A stretch of 64,000 bases of DNA from Ignavibacteriales bacterium (GTDB taxonomy: Bacteria; Bacteroidota; Ignavibacteria; Ignavibacteriales; Ignavibacteriaceae), in contig DPRR01000001.1 in the NCBI GenBank assembly GCA_003538625.1, forward strand, positions 1 to 64,000, read 5' to 3'. Each line of letters starts with the position of its first letter. Positions within the stretch are counted from its first letter, which is position 1. Positions 42,824-52,186 of this stretch are shown piece by piece. The notes below the pieces were generated by a model. The model saw only the letters and a list, made by a program, of their open reading frames with translations. It did no database searches and was not told the origin of the DNA. The position numbers and the translations under genes were made by a program.

Positions 42824-44164
42824 TTACACAAGTCCCTGATCCAGCATAGCATCAGCAACTTTTAAGAAACCTGCAATGTTAGCTCCATCAACATAATTAC
42901 CGGGTTTACCATATTTTTCTGCTGTTGTAATACAGGTATCATGTATTCTCACCATAATCTCGTGCAATCGTTTATCAACTTCTTCACGGCTCCAGGGTAG
43001 GCGCATTGAGTTTTGTGACATTTCTAATCCAGAAGTTGCAACTCCGCCGGCGTTAGAAGCTTTACCGGGTGAGTAAAGAATTTTTGCATCTGTAAATACT
43101 TTATATCCATCCAGAGTAGTTGGCATATTTGCACCTTCGCAAACACATATGCAGCCATTTTTTACCAATTCTTCTGCATTATCTGCATTCAGTTCATTTT
43201 GTGTTGCACAAGGCAAAGCAACATCGCATTTGACATCCCAGGGTCTTTTGCCGGGGATAAATTTTACTTTAAATTCTTTTGCATAATCTTCAACAGCATC
43301 TTTGTTGCTGGCACGGAGTTTAAGCATGTAATCAATCTTTTCACCTTTAATTCCATCCGGATCATAAACGTATCCATCGGGACCTGAAAGAGTAACAACC
43401 TTACCGCCTAACTCAGTAGCTTTTTGAACGGCACCCCAGGCAACATTACCAAATCCGGAAACCGCAACTGTTTTACCGTCAAAAGATGTGTTTTTAGTTT
43501 TTAGCATTTCTTCAGCAAAATATACTACACCAAATCCAGTAGCTTCAGGTCTGATAAGAGATCCGCCCCAATTAATTCCTTTACCGGTTAATACTCCGGT
43601 AAATTCATTTCTTAATCTTTTGTACTGCCCGAATAAAAATCCGATTTCTCTTGCACCAACGCCAATATCTCCTGCAGGCACGTCAGTATCAGGACCAATG
43701 TGTCTTTGAAGCTCAGTCATAAAGCTCTGGCAAAAACGCATTACTTCGTTATCAGATTTTCCTTTAGGATCAAAATCACTGCCGCCTTTTCCACCGCCCA
43801 TAGGAAGTGTTGTTAATGAGTTTTTAAATACTTGTTCGAATGCTAAGAATTTTAGAATACCAAGAGTTACCGAAGGGTGAAATCTTAAACCGCCTTTGTA
43901 TGGACCAATAGCGGAATTCATTTCAATTCTGTAACCACGATTGATATGAATTTCTCCCTGATCATCGAGCCAGGGAACGCGGAACATTATAACTCTTTCC
44001 GGTTCGACCATTCGCTCTAAAATTTTCATAGAACGGTATTCCGGATGACGTTGTAAAACTAATTCCAATGAACCCATCACTTCTTCAACTGCTTGATGGA
44101 ATTCCGGTTCAGAAGGATTTTTGGCTTTAACATCAGCCAAAATTTTATTTGTGTAGTCAGACAT
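42824..44164 (-). CDS. gdhA: Glutamate dehydrogenase, NADP-specific type
   Basis: GdhA aminates 2-oxoglutarate to glutamate. The 446 residues match the hexameric NADP-type enzyme: GYRIEMNSAIGPYKGGLRF (K90), LTTLPMGGGKGGSDFDPKGK (catalytic K126), VPAGDIGVGAREIG, and the nucleotide fold AVSGFGNVAWGAVQKA. The C-terminal CEGANMPTT and SPGKASNAGGVATSGLEMSQN are canonical. An AGAGG ribosome site precedes the ATG. A perfect palindrome (44190-44204) lies 26-40 bp upstream of the start and may be an operator. A clear terminator follows, so it is probably monocistronic. Confidence 0.97.
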   Translation of the reverse strand: MSDYTNKILADVKAKNPSEPEFHQAVEEVMGSLELVLQRHPEYRSMKILERMVEPERVIMFRVPWLDDQGEIHINRGYRIEMNSAIGPYKGGLRFHPSVTLGILKFLAFEQVFKNSLTTLPMGGGKGGSDFDPKGKSDNEVMRFCQSFMTELQRHIGPDTDVPAGDIGVGAREIGFLFGQYKRLRNEFTGVLTGKGINWGGSLIRPEATGFGVVYFAEEMLKTKNTSFDGKTVAVSGFGNVAWGAVQKATELGGKVVTLSGPDGYVYDPDGIKGEKIDYMLKLRASNKDAVEDYAKEFKVKFIPGKRPWDVKCDVALPCATQNELNADNAEELVKNGCICVCEGANMPTTLDGYKVFTDAKILYSPGKASNAGGVATSGLEMSQNSMRLPWSREEVDKRLHEIMVRIHDTCITTAEKYGKPGNYVDGANIAGFLKVADAMLDQGLV

Positions 44165-44486
44165 AAAAGACCTCTATTCTTGTTTGTTGTTCATCAATGA
44201 TGAATTAAGTTTGTGATAAATAATTTTTTATTAATTGTATAAATGGACAAATTGTTTGCGGAGTATGAAGCACTTTCTCCCCTGAGAATTTTTTCTGTTG
44301 CGTTTAGCATTTAGTGATAAAATCAATATTTTTTATACATCAAAATTAGAAAGAAAAAAAGTAATTCCCTAAATAATTAAGGCGTAAATTAAGTTATCAT
44401 AAATTCAATTTAATTTTTTTTAGTACTTGTTTTTTAATCAATAAATATGAATAAACTATCTAGTTAATTTTTTAAGAGAGGTTAAT
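44165..44486. other. 322-bp divergent intergenic region between gdhA and the M24 peptidase
   Basis: It contains the gdhA ribosome site, the palindrome at 44190-44204 and, at the right edge, the AAGAGAGG ribosome site of the peptidase. The rest is AT-rich, with no coding frame, RNA gene or -24/-12 promoter that I can recognise. Promoters for both genes must lie here. Confidence 0.6.
44190..44204. promoter_or_regulatory. Perfect palindrome upstream of gdhA, candidate operator
   Basis: TTCATCAATGATGAA has 7-bp complementary arms and a single central base. It lies in the leader or core-promoter region of gdhA. No regulator is identified. Confidence 0.3.
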
Positions 44487-45674
44487 ATGTCCGTAGAAAT
44501 AATTAAGGAAAAAGTTGCTCAAGCCGTTGATATTTTAAAAGAAAAAAATATTGATATGTGGGTTACATTTGTGCAGGAAACCAAGGTATTAAAAGATCCG
44601 ATTATGGATATGATTGCGGGAGATCACTCAACCTGGAAATCTGCTTTTATCATTAATAAAGATGGAGACACAACTGCAATTGTTGGTGATATGGAAGAAG
44701 AGAATTTTGTTAAATCGGGTGTGTATAAAAATATAGTCGGATACTTGAAATCTTTTAAAGAGCCGTTTGTAGAATATGTAAAGAGGAAAAATCCGCAGAC
44801 AATTGCAATAAATTATTCTGTTAACTCTGTCCTATCTGATGGATTAACGCATGGAATGTATTTGCTATTGATGGATTATTTAAAAGGAACTGGTTATGAA
44901 AATAAAATTGTAAGTGCAGAAGAAATCATATCTCCTTTGCGCGGCAGAAAATCTGATAAAGAATTAGCTATAATGCAGGAAGCTGTTGATGAAACATTAA
45001 AGATTTTTGATATGGTTACTGCTTACATCAAACCAGGATTGAGTGAAAAAGATATTGCTGATTATGTTTTAAAAGTTACACGCGAAAAAGGATTTGGTTT
45101 AGCGTGGGATGAAGAAACATGTCCCGCTGTATTTACAGGTCCAAATCCATCTAATCCGCATTCAGGTCCGTCTGATCGTAAAATAGAAAAAGGACATTTA
45201 ATAAATATGGATTTTGGAATTTACTATAAGGGTTACTGCTCTGATTTACAAAGAACCTGGTACGTTTTAAAAGATGGAGAGATAAAAGCTCCTGCAGAAG
45301 TACAGAAGGGCTTTGATGTTATTAAGGATTCAATTCAGATGGTTGCTGATGCAATTAAGCCCGGAGTAACAGGAGTTGCGATGGATGATATTGCAAGAAA
45401 TTATATTGTTAAAAATGGTTACCCGGAATATCCACATGGGTTAGGTCATCAGGTTGGAAAAGAAGTGCACGATGGAGGAGCGGGACTTTTTCCGCGATGG
45501 GAAAAATATGGTAATTCACCTTTTCAAAAACTTGAAGAACGACAGGTGTTTACAATTGAACCGAGATTGCCGGTTGAAGGATACGGAGTATCCACTCTTG
45601 AAGAAGAAGTTTATCTAACTAAAGATGGATGTAAGTTCATTTCCAAGCCGCAAAAAGAGCTTATTCTTATCTAA
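44487..45674 (+). CDS. M24-family metallopeptidase (Xaa-Pro aminopeptidase-like)
   Basis: This 395-residue protein has the creatinase/aminopeptidase-P layout: an N-terminal domain (about 1-150) and a pita-bread catalytic domain. The five metal ligands are visible: D242 (NMDFGIYYKG), D253 (CSDLQRTW), H321 (GLGHQVGKEVHD), E358 (FTIEPRLP) and E372 (STLEEEVYLT). It would remove N-terminal residues ahead of proline in the cytoplasm. No export signal is seen. AAGAGAGG lies just before the ATG. A 10-bp stem follows the stop, so the gene is likely transcribed alone. Confidence 0.93.
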   Translation: MSVEIIKEKVAQAVDILKEKNIDMWVTFVQETKVLKDPIMDMIAGDHSTWKSAFIINKDGDTTAIVGDMEEENFVKSGVYKNIVGYLKSFKEPFVEYVKRKNPQTIAINYSVNSVLSDGLTHGMYLLLMDYLKGTGYENKIVSAEEIISPLRGRKSDKELAIMQEAVDETLKIFDMVTAYIKPGLSEKDIADYVLKVTREKGFGLAWDEETCPAVFTGPNPSNPHSGPSDRKIEKGHLINMDFGIYYKGYCSDLQRTWYVLKDGEIKAPAEVQKGFDVIKDSIQMVADAIKPGVTGVAMDDIARNYIVKNGYPEYPHGLGHQVGKEVHDGGAGLFPRWEKYGNSPFQKLEERQVFTIEPRLPVEGYGVSTLEEEVYLTKDGCKFISKPQKELILI

Positions 45675-45694
45675 ACATAGCAAATTATTTTTAT

Positions 45695-45725
45695 TTCCGG
45701 TTTAGCATTTTATGTTAAACCGGAA
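45695..45725 (+). terminator. Stable hairpin after the M24 peptidase gene
   Basis: TTCCGGTTTA and TAAACCGGAA form a perfect 10-bp stem with an 11-nt loop, 20 bp past the stop. No U-run follows on the plus strand, so it is a weak or factor-assisted terminator, or an mRNA-stabilising end. Confidence 0.5.
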
Positions 45726-45948
45726 CCACTAAAAGTGTAAAATATTAATTACCCTTTCTACAATTTCGGTCAAATTTACAATAATCTCATTTTATAATTG
45801 AAAGTTGAATCAAAAAGTTCGCTAATTAAAATAAAAATGAGGGTTCAAAGCTGTCAAAATTTTACGCTATTGGAACGGATATTGTGCAAATAAGAGATTA
45901 CATAATGTAAAACAGAATTGTTTTATTAATTTATTACAGTGAGAAAAG

Positions 45949-48900
45949 TTGAAAAACGATAGCACATTCTGGGGGTTAGGTCATACAAACAAAGCAGAAA
46001 GTAAAAGCACTTCAGATTATCTGGTTCTTGCAGATGACCTTCCGGTAATACTATGCAGATTTAGAAAAGATGGAACGATATTTTTTGTAAATAAATTTTA
46101 TGCAAAATTTTTTAATTCAAGCAAAGAATCTTTAATCGGTACAAAATTTATTCTCTCCCCTTCCGAGTTCAAAAAATTCGAGTCAGTTAAACCATTTTTA
46201 AATTTTTATAAAAAAGAATTTTCGCTTACACTTGATAATAATTCGATTCATCAAATTGAGTGGACGGTTAATAGAATTAAAGATAAAGATTCAGATGATT
46301 TTGACTATCAGGCAATCGGACAGGATATATCTCAGCACAAGCTGCTGGAAGAGCATCTCGGAAAAATTTCGGTTGCAGTTGAACAAAGTAAATCTACCGT
46401 TGTTATAACTGATACTAGTGGAAATATTGAATATGTCAATCCAAGATTTACCGATATTACTGGTTACACAATTGAAGAAGCGGTTGGAAAAAATACCCGC
46501 ATTTTAAAATCAAACCAAAATGATGATAAGATATACGCTGATCTCTGGAAAACTATTTCAAGTGGAAAAGAGTGGCAGGGTGAGCTGCTTAACAAAAAAA
46601 AGAATGGGGAGTTGTTTTGGGAATTGGTTTCAATATCACCAGTTAAGAATAAAGAAGGCGTAACAACTAATTATCTTGCAGTTAAGGAAGATATTAGTGA
46701 ACGGAAGAAATCCGAAAAATTAGAAAAAGCACTTTACCAAATTTCCCGTGCCGTAAGCGATAAAGATGATCTTAATGAGCTTTATTCCTCAATTCATAAA
46801 TCGCTTGAAAATGTACTTCCTGTAGAAAATTTATTTATCGCAATTTATGATCAGCAGAAAAATCTTTTAAGCTTTCCTTACTTCGTTGATGAATTTGATG
46901 AGCCGTATGAAACATCAGCACCCGGCAGGGGTTTAACAGAATATGTACTGAGGACAGGAAAACCTTTACATGTTAATCAGGAAATATTTAAAACTCTGGT
47001 TGAAGCAGGTGAAGTTGATCTATATGGAACGGATTCACTTGATTGGATTGGCGTACCTTTAACAATTGGCGAAAGTACTATCGGTGTGCTTGTTGTTCAA
47101 TCTTACAAAGAAAACATTCGCCTGGGTGAACGTGAATTAAATATACTTATATATGTTTCAGATCAAATAGCGATTGCAATTGAAAGAACACGCACAAACA
47201 ATTTATTAAAGAGCCGGGAAGAACGATACAGACTTTTATTTGATAGGGCTGCCGATCTTATTGCAATTATAGATCCAACCGGAAAAGTTTTGGATATAAA
47301 TAATCTTTTGGAAGAAGAGACAGGTTATAAAAGAGCAGATATAATCGGTTTAAACATTTTTGATTCAGGATTTCTTACAACAAAATCCGCTGTTTCAGCT
47401 GCGTTTTATCTTTCAAAATTATTGCTGGGTCACGAAGTTTCTATATTTGAAATCGAAGTGATTAAAAAAGACTCGAGCATTATAACTTATGAATTACGAG
47501 GTGTACCCATTCTTGAAGTAGATGGGATAACAAATATTCAGGTAATCTTAAGAAATGTAACAGAGCGAAAGAAAACAGAAGCTAAACTCTATCAAAGTGA
47601 AAAACAATTATCAAATCTTATGTTCAACTTGCCCGGTATGGCTTATCGTTGTAAGTATGATCACGATTGGACTATGGAGTTTGTGAGTCAGGGTTGTTTA
47701 GATTTAACCGGTTACTTGCCAGATGAACTAATACAAAATAATAAAATTTCTTATGCGGAATTAATTCATCCGGAAGATAAGGAAAATGTTTTTGTTACAG
47801 TTAGAGAGGCTGTAATTAAAAGAAGACCCTATCAAATTATTTATAGAATAAGAACAAAAAACAGCGGCGAAAAATGGGTTTGGGAAAAAGGTGCTGCGCA
47901 AATTTCAAAGAAAGGAAAAGTTGAAACCCTTGAAGGATTTGTTGCGGATATTTCAACCCGGATTAAAGCGGAAAGTGCTTTAAAGGAAAGTGAAGAACTT
48001 TATAGAAAACTAATTGCAACATTACCGGATATTATAGCGATTACGGATATAAATGGAGATATCATTTTCTTAAACGAAATTGGAATTAAGTTTACAGGTT
48101 ACTCAAATTTTAATGAGGTTAAACGTAAAAACTTTATCACTTTTATTTCGGATGAAGACAAAGAAAGAGTAATAGCAAACTTTAATAAAACTTTTTTCAA
48201 GAATATTGGTCCGCAGGAGTATCACTTTACAAATATAAATGGTGAAAAATTTCTATTTGAAATTCAAAGGGAAATTTTAAGAACCATGGATGGATCTGCA
48301 TATGGTTTAATTTTTTCCTGCCGTGATATAACTCTAAGAAAAAAAGCTGAGACAGAACTTGCCCAATCTGAGGAAAAATACAGAACATTAATTGATAGTA
48401 TCCAGGATGGCGTTTTTTTAGTTGAGGATGGTATTGTTTCTTACGTCAATAAAGCATTCAACAAAATGATAGGATATGATAATAATGAAATTGTGGGATC
48501 CTCATTCTTAAAATTTGTAGCACCCGAAGATATGGAGTTGGTGAGAGAGAATTATCAATTAAGACACGACGGCAAATCTGTTCCTTCATCGTATGAATGG
48601 AGAATGGTTCACAAAAATGGTGAGAGAGTTTTTGTGAACATGAGTGCAAGAGTAATTAATTATCAGGGGAAAAAAGCAACCATCGGTACCATAAAAGATA
48701 TTACACTGCAAAAGAAACTGGAAGAAAAATTATTAAGTCAAAAAAATCTTTTTAAGGGTGTTGCCGATGCGGCTAACATCCTGCTGACAGAAAAAGATTT
48801 TGATCTTGCAATCAAAAATACTTTACAGTCTTTAGGTCAGGCTTCGGATATCGACCGCGTTTACTTGTTTGAAAATTCAATACACCCGATCACCGGCGAA

Positions 48901-50430
48901 GTTCTTATGAACCAGAAATTTGAATGGACAAATGGTTCCGTGAGTCCGCAAATCAGTAACCCTGCACTTCAAAATCTAAGCTACTCACCAATGTTCGAAA
49001 ACTGGTATCCGATTTTGAAGAGTGGGACAATAGTGAATAGTATGGTAAAGGATCTCAACCCTGCACTTGGCGCTCTGTTAAGAGAACAAAATATTAAATC
49101 CATTTTGCTTGTGCCAATAATGGTTAAAAATCAGTTTTGGGGATTTCTTGGTTCCGATTATTGTAAATATGATAGAGTTTGGAGTGAGAGCGAAATTTCT
49201 ATTATGCAAACCACAGCAGCAAATTTAGGAGGCGTAATAGAAAGGGAAATTTCTAAGAAGGAATTAATTAATGCTAAAGAAACTGCAGAAGAAATGAGCA
49301 AGCTTAAATCAAATTTCCTGGCAAATATGAGTCATGAACTTAGAACTCCATTAATTGCAATATTGGGTTATGCAGAAATTTTAAAAACAGAAATCGTACA
49401 TGAGGAATGGAATGAAATGGTTTCTACCATTATGCAAAGCGGGAAAAGATTGCTGGAGACACTTAATTTAATTTTGGATCTTTCCAAAGTTGAAGCAGAT
49501 AAAGTTCAGATAAATCAAACCGAAGTAAATATTTCTGAAGAAATAAAAGATGTTATTACTTTGTTTGGTCCGGCAGCACAGAAAAAAAATCTTTATTTAA
49601 AATCTTTAATCAAAAAAGAGTTGGTCCTATCAAAGCTTGATAAAAGATTATTGCAATCTATTATAACTAATCTTGTAAATAATGGAATCAAATATACAAA
49701 ATCAGGCGGTGTAACTATTGAATTAAGTGTATTACCGAGCAGCGGTAAAAATTATGCTATGATTAAAGTTATTGATACCGGAATCGGAATCGCAAAAGAA
49801 GATCAGAAAACAATTTTTGATGAGTTCAGGCAGGTTAGTGAAGGCTATAACAGGCGTTTTGAAGGCGCAGGATTAGGTTTAACGATTGCAAGAAAGTTTG
49901 TTGAAAAAATGGGTGGAAGTATTTCACTTGAAAGTGAAATTGGAAAAGGATCAACATTCACTGTTGTTTTTCCAACCGACGATGAATTTATAAAATCAGA
50001 AAGTCTAAAAATTATGGCAACAGAAGACCTGCTACCTGCTCCAATTGGTAATAAGAAAAAAGTACTAATTGTTGATGATGACATGGCGACACGGAAAATT
50101 GTTGAATTATTTTTGCGTGGTGAAATAGAAATTGAAACAGCATCTACAAGCAAAGATGCAGCAGAGATGATAAATAATACTTTATACTCACTTATTCTCA
50201 TGGATATCAGTCTTGGAAAAGGAATAAGCGGAGTTGAACTGCAGCAAAATTTAAGATCCAAACCTGAGTATAAAAATGTTCCTGTGGTTGCAGTAACAGC
50301 CCATGCAATGTCGGGTGATAAAGAAAAATTTCTATCTTCGGGATTTAATGATTACTTATCCAAACCTTTCGCTAAAAAAGATTTAGTAAGCAAAGTACAC
50401 TATTGGCTAAGCCGGGGCATAGAAGAGTAA
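45949..50430 (+). CDS. Large hybrid histidine kinase with six PAS, two GAF and a receiver domain
   Basis: This is a 1493-residue soluble sensor; no membrane helix is seen. Approximate order: PAS (25-130), PAS (140-260, ITDTSGNIEYVNPRFTDITGY), GAF (280-415), PAS (425-545), PAS (550-680, FVSQGCLDLTGY), PAS (685-800), PAS (805-920), GAF (930-1100), HisKA with H1129 (NMSHELRTPL), HATPase (VNNGIKYTKSGG, DTGIGIAKED, GAGLGLTIARKFVE), and receiver with D1419 (LILMDISLGKG). The start is TTG at 45949; no ATG lies near and an in-frame GAGAAAAG precedes it. The dedicated response regulator is not adjacent, and the gene stands alone, ending 13 bp from convergent aat. The signal is unknown; PAS-GAF tandems often sense redox state, light or small ligands. 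Confidence 0.93.
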   Translation: MKNDSTFWGLGHTNKAESKSTSDYLVLADDLPVILCRFRKDGTIFFVNKFYAKFFNSSKESLIGTKFILSPSEFKKFESVKPFLNFYKKEFSLTLDNNSIHQIEWTVNRIKDKDSDDFDYQAIGQDISQHKLLEEHLGKISVAVEQSKSTVVITDTSGNIEYVNPRFTDITGYTIEEAVGKNTRILKSNQNDDKIYADLWKTISSGKEWQGELLNKKKNGELFWELVSISPVKNKEGVTTNYLAVKEDISERKKSEKLEKALYQISRAVSDKDDLNELYSSIHKSLENVLPVENLFIAIYDQQKNLLSFPYFVDEFDEPYETSAPGRGLTEYVLRTGKPLHVNQEIFKTLVEAGEVDLYGTDSLDWIGVPLTIGESTIGVLVVQSYKENIRLGERELNILIYVSDQIAIAIERTRTNNLLKSREERYRLLFDRAADLIAIIDPTGKVLDINNLLEEETGYKRADIIGLNIFDSGFLTTKSAVSAAFYLSKLLLGHEVSIFEIEVIKKDSSIITYELRGVPILEVDGITNIQVILRNVTERKKTEAKLYQSEKQLSNLMFNLPGMAYRCKYDHDWTMEFVSQGCLDLTGYLPDELIQNNKISYAELIHPEDKENVFVTVREAVIKRRPYQIIYRIRTKNSGEKWVWEKGAAQISKKGKVETLEGFVADISTRIKAESALKESEELYRKLIATLPDIIAITDINGDIIFLNEIGIKFTGYSNFNEVKRKNFITFISDEDKERVIANFNKTFFKNIGPQEYHFTNINGEKFLFEIQREILRTMDGSAYGLIFSCRDITLRKKAETELAQSEEKYRTLIDSIQDGVFLVEDGIVSYVNKAFNKMIGYDNNEIVGSSFLKFVAPEDMELVRENYQLRHDGKSVPSSYEWRMVHKNGERVFVNMSARVINYQGKKATIGTIKDITLQKKLEEKLLSQKNLFKGVADAANILLTEKDFDLAIKNTLQSLGQASDIDRVYLFENSIHPITGEVLMNQKFEWTNGSVSPQISNPALQNLSYSPMFENWYPILKSGTIVNSMVKDLNPALGALLREQNIKSILLVPIMVKNQFWGFLGSDYCKYDRVWSESEISIMQTTAANLGGVIEREISKKELINAKETAEEMSKLKSNFLANMSHELRTPLIAILGYAEILKTEIVHEEWNEMVSTIMQSGKRLLETLNLILDLSKVEADKVQINQTEVNISEEIKDVITLFGPAAQKKNLYLKSLIKKELVLSKLDKRLLQSIITNLVNNGIKYTKSGGVTIELSVLPSSGKNYAMIKVIDTGIGIAKEDQKTIFDEFRQVSEGYNRRFEGAGLGLTIARKFVEKMGGSISLESEIGKGSTFTVVFPTDDEFIKSESLKIMATEDLLPAPIGNKKKVLIVDDDMATRKIVELFLRGEIEIETASTSKDAAEMINNTLYSLILMDISLGKGISGVELQQNLRSKPEYKNVPVVAVTAHAMSGDKEKFLSSGFNDYLSKPFAKKDLVSKVHYWLSRGIEE

Positions 50431-50443
50431 TTTTTGTAAAAAA

Positions 50444-51046
50444 TTAAAAAGTACAAACGCGTTGATAAGCTTCCACAAGATTTGTTTTATACTCATCTAA
50501 ACCTATCTCTATTGCTCCAAACATTTTTAAGTGTTCCGTCATATACTGTACATCAAGCAGTGCAAAATCATTTTCTTTAAGATGAAAGAGCAGAGCTATT
50601 AATGCTGCTTTTGAAGCTTGGGGCACTTTTGAATACATTGATTCACCAAAAAACGCTCCTCTAAAAGTAACACCATATAAACCGCCAACAAGTTTTCCGT
50701 CTTTCCAGGTTTCAACGGAGTGAATATGACCCCGTTTAATTAGTCGTTTATACGCTTCAATAAGCCGTTCAGAAATCCAGGTTTGTTTTCTGTCTGCACA
50801 ACCCTTAATTACCTCCACAATTTCGGTATCAACACGGATTTCAAAATTAAATTTTCTAATTTCTTTTTTTGTTGATCTGGGAATATTGAAATTATTTATG
50901 GGTATTATACATCTTGTTTCGGGTAAGTACCACTCAATTGCTCCTGATTCCTGGTCGGCCATTGGAAAGGCACCTGTTGCGTAAAGCCTGAGCATATTTC
51001 CGGGTTTTAAAAACTCATCTGAAATTTCTTCATTTTTACTGCTCAT
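50444..51046 (-). CDS. aat: Leucyl/phenylalanyl-tRNA--protein transferase
   Basis: Aat adds Leu or Phe to N-terminal Arg/Lys of proteins to mark them for the N-end rule pathway (ClpS/ClpAP). It has about 200 residues, within the family range. LRLYATGAFPMAD, IEWYLPETRCIIP, QTWISERLIEAYKRL, GHIHSVETWKDGKLVGGLYGV, GAFFGESMYSKVPQASKAAL and LLDVQYMTEHLKMFGAIEI are all diagnostic. The frame continues to a GTG at 51055, but the ATG at 51046 is the simpler start. Its stop is 13 bp from the convergent sensor kinase stop, leaving no room for separate terminators. Confidence 0.96.
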   Translation of the reverse strand: MSSKNEEISDEFLKPGNMLRLYATGAFPMADQESGAIEWYLPETRCIIPINNFNIPRSTKKEIRKFNFEIRVDTEIVEVIKGCADRKQTWISERLIEAYKRLIKRGHIHSVETWKDGKLVGGLYGVTFRGAFFGESMYSKVPQASKAALIALLFHLKENDFALLDVQYMTEHLKMFGAIEIGLDEYKTNLVEAYQRVCTF

Positions 51047-51153
51047 TTTTATCACTTAAATGTTAAAAATCAAACAAAATTTTTTTTGAAATTTACCTTC
51101 TTTAAGTTAACACTTTAATTTTTATATTACTTTATCATTACAGTTATTTCACA

Positions 51154-52101
51154 ATGAAAAAAACTGCAGTAGTTGCTCTAGGAGGAAACGCGCTTCTTCG
51201 GGGAAATGAAATCGGCACTATCCAGCAACAGGAAAAAAATACATACGATACTTGTATCAATCTATTAAGTCTTCTTAAAGAAGATTACAATCTTGTAATC
51301 ACCCACGGAAATGGTCCTCAGGTTGGTAATATAATGCTGCGTAACGAAGCAGGGTACAACAACTATAAAATTCCTAAAATGCCCCTTGATATTTGTGTGG
51401 CTGATTCCCAGGGAGGAATTGGTTACATGATTGAGCGGCAAATGTATAATCTTTTAAAAGATTATAAGATTAGAAAAAATGTTGTAACCCTTGTTACACA
51501 GGTCCTGGTTGATAAGGATGATCCTGCATTTAAAAATCCAACTAAACCTGTCGGTGCATTTTATCTAAAAGAAGAAGCTGATCTTTTAGCACGGGTAAAT
51601 AATTTTGTTTTTAAAGAAGATTCCAGAAAAAGAGGCTGGAGAAGAGTGGTACCATCTCCACAGCCTATTGACATTTTAAACAAAAAAGTAATCAAGGATT
51701 TGGTTAATAAAGGTAATATAGTAATTGCTACAGGTGGAGGCGGGGTTCCGGTTTATCGCGGTGAAGAGAACAAATTATATGGTGTAGAAGCTGTAATAGA
51801 TAAAGATCATGCTTCTGCATTACTTGCAACAGAAATTGGAGCCGAAGCATTTTATATCCTTACAGATGTGCCAAAAGTTTACTTAAGATTTAACAAACCT
51901 GATCAAAAAGCATTAGATATAATTTCCGCTGATGAAGCGCAAAATTATTATGATGAAGGTGAATTTGCTGCTGGAAGTATGGGACCAAAAATTCTAGCTG
52001 CAATTAAATTCGTTAAGAATGGCGGTAAGGAAACTGTAATTACCGATTCAGCAATGCTTGGAAACGCTGATGGCGGAACGAGGATAGTTGGCAGCAGGTA
52101 G
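51154..52101 (+). CDS. arcC: Carbamate kinase
   Basis: Carbamate kinase makes ATP from carbamoyl phosphate and ADP, or the reverse. The 315 residues match ArcC: VVALGGNALLRGNE, VITHGNGPQVGNIMLRNEA, QGGIGYMIERQM, VLVDKDDPAFKNPTKPVG, RRVVPSPQP, VIATGGGGVPVY, AVIDKDHASALLA and GSMGPKILAAI. It lies 85 bp upstream of the ornithine carbamoyltransferase gene on the same strand. This pairing suggests citrulline or arginine breakdown with ATP gain. Arginine deiminase (arcA) is absent from the window. Confidence 0.96.
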   Translation: MKKTAVVALGGNALLRGNEIGTIQQQEKNTYDTCINLLSLLKEDYNLVITHGNGPQVGNIMLRNEAGYNNYKIPKMPLDICVADSQGGIGYMIERQMYNLLKDYKIRKNVVTLVTQVLVDKDDPAFKNPTKPVGAFYLKEEADLLARVNNFVFKEDSRKRGWRRVVPSPQPIDILNKKVIKDLVNKGNIVIATGGGGVPVYRGEENKLYGVEAVIDKDHASALLATEIGAEAFYILTDVPKVYLRFNKPDQKALDIISADEAQNYYDEGEFAAGSMGPKILAAIKFVKNGGKETVITDSAMLGNADGGTRIVGSR

Positions 52102-52186
52102 TTTGTTGTTTTGTGTTGGAAGTATGTAGTTTATTTTTATTTGAACTTGAATCTGAACTTAAACTTTAAAATAATAGGAGTGATTT

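Noticed and set aside
45840..45945. A sigma-54-like sequence TTGGAACGGATATTGTGC upstream of the large sensor kinase
   Set aside because: The GG and GC are twelve bases apart, not ten, so it does not fit the -24/-12 spacing rule.
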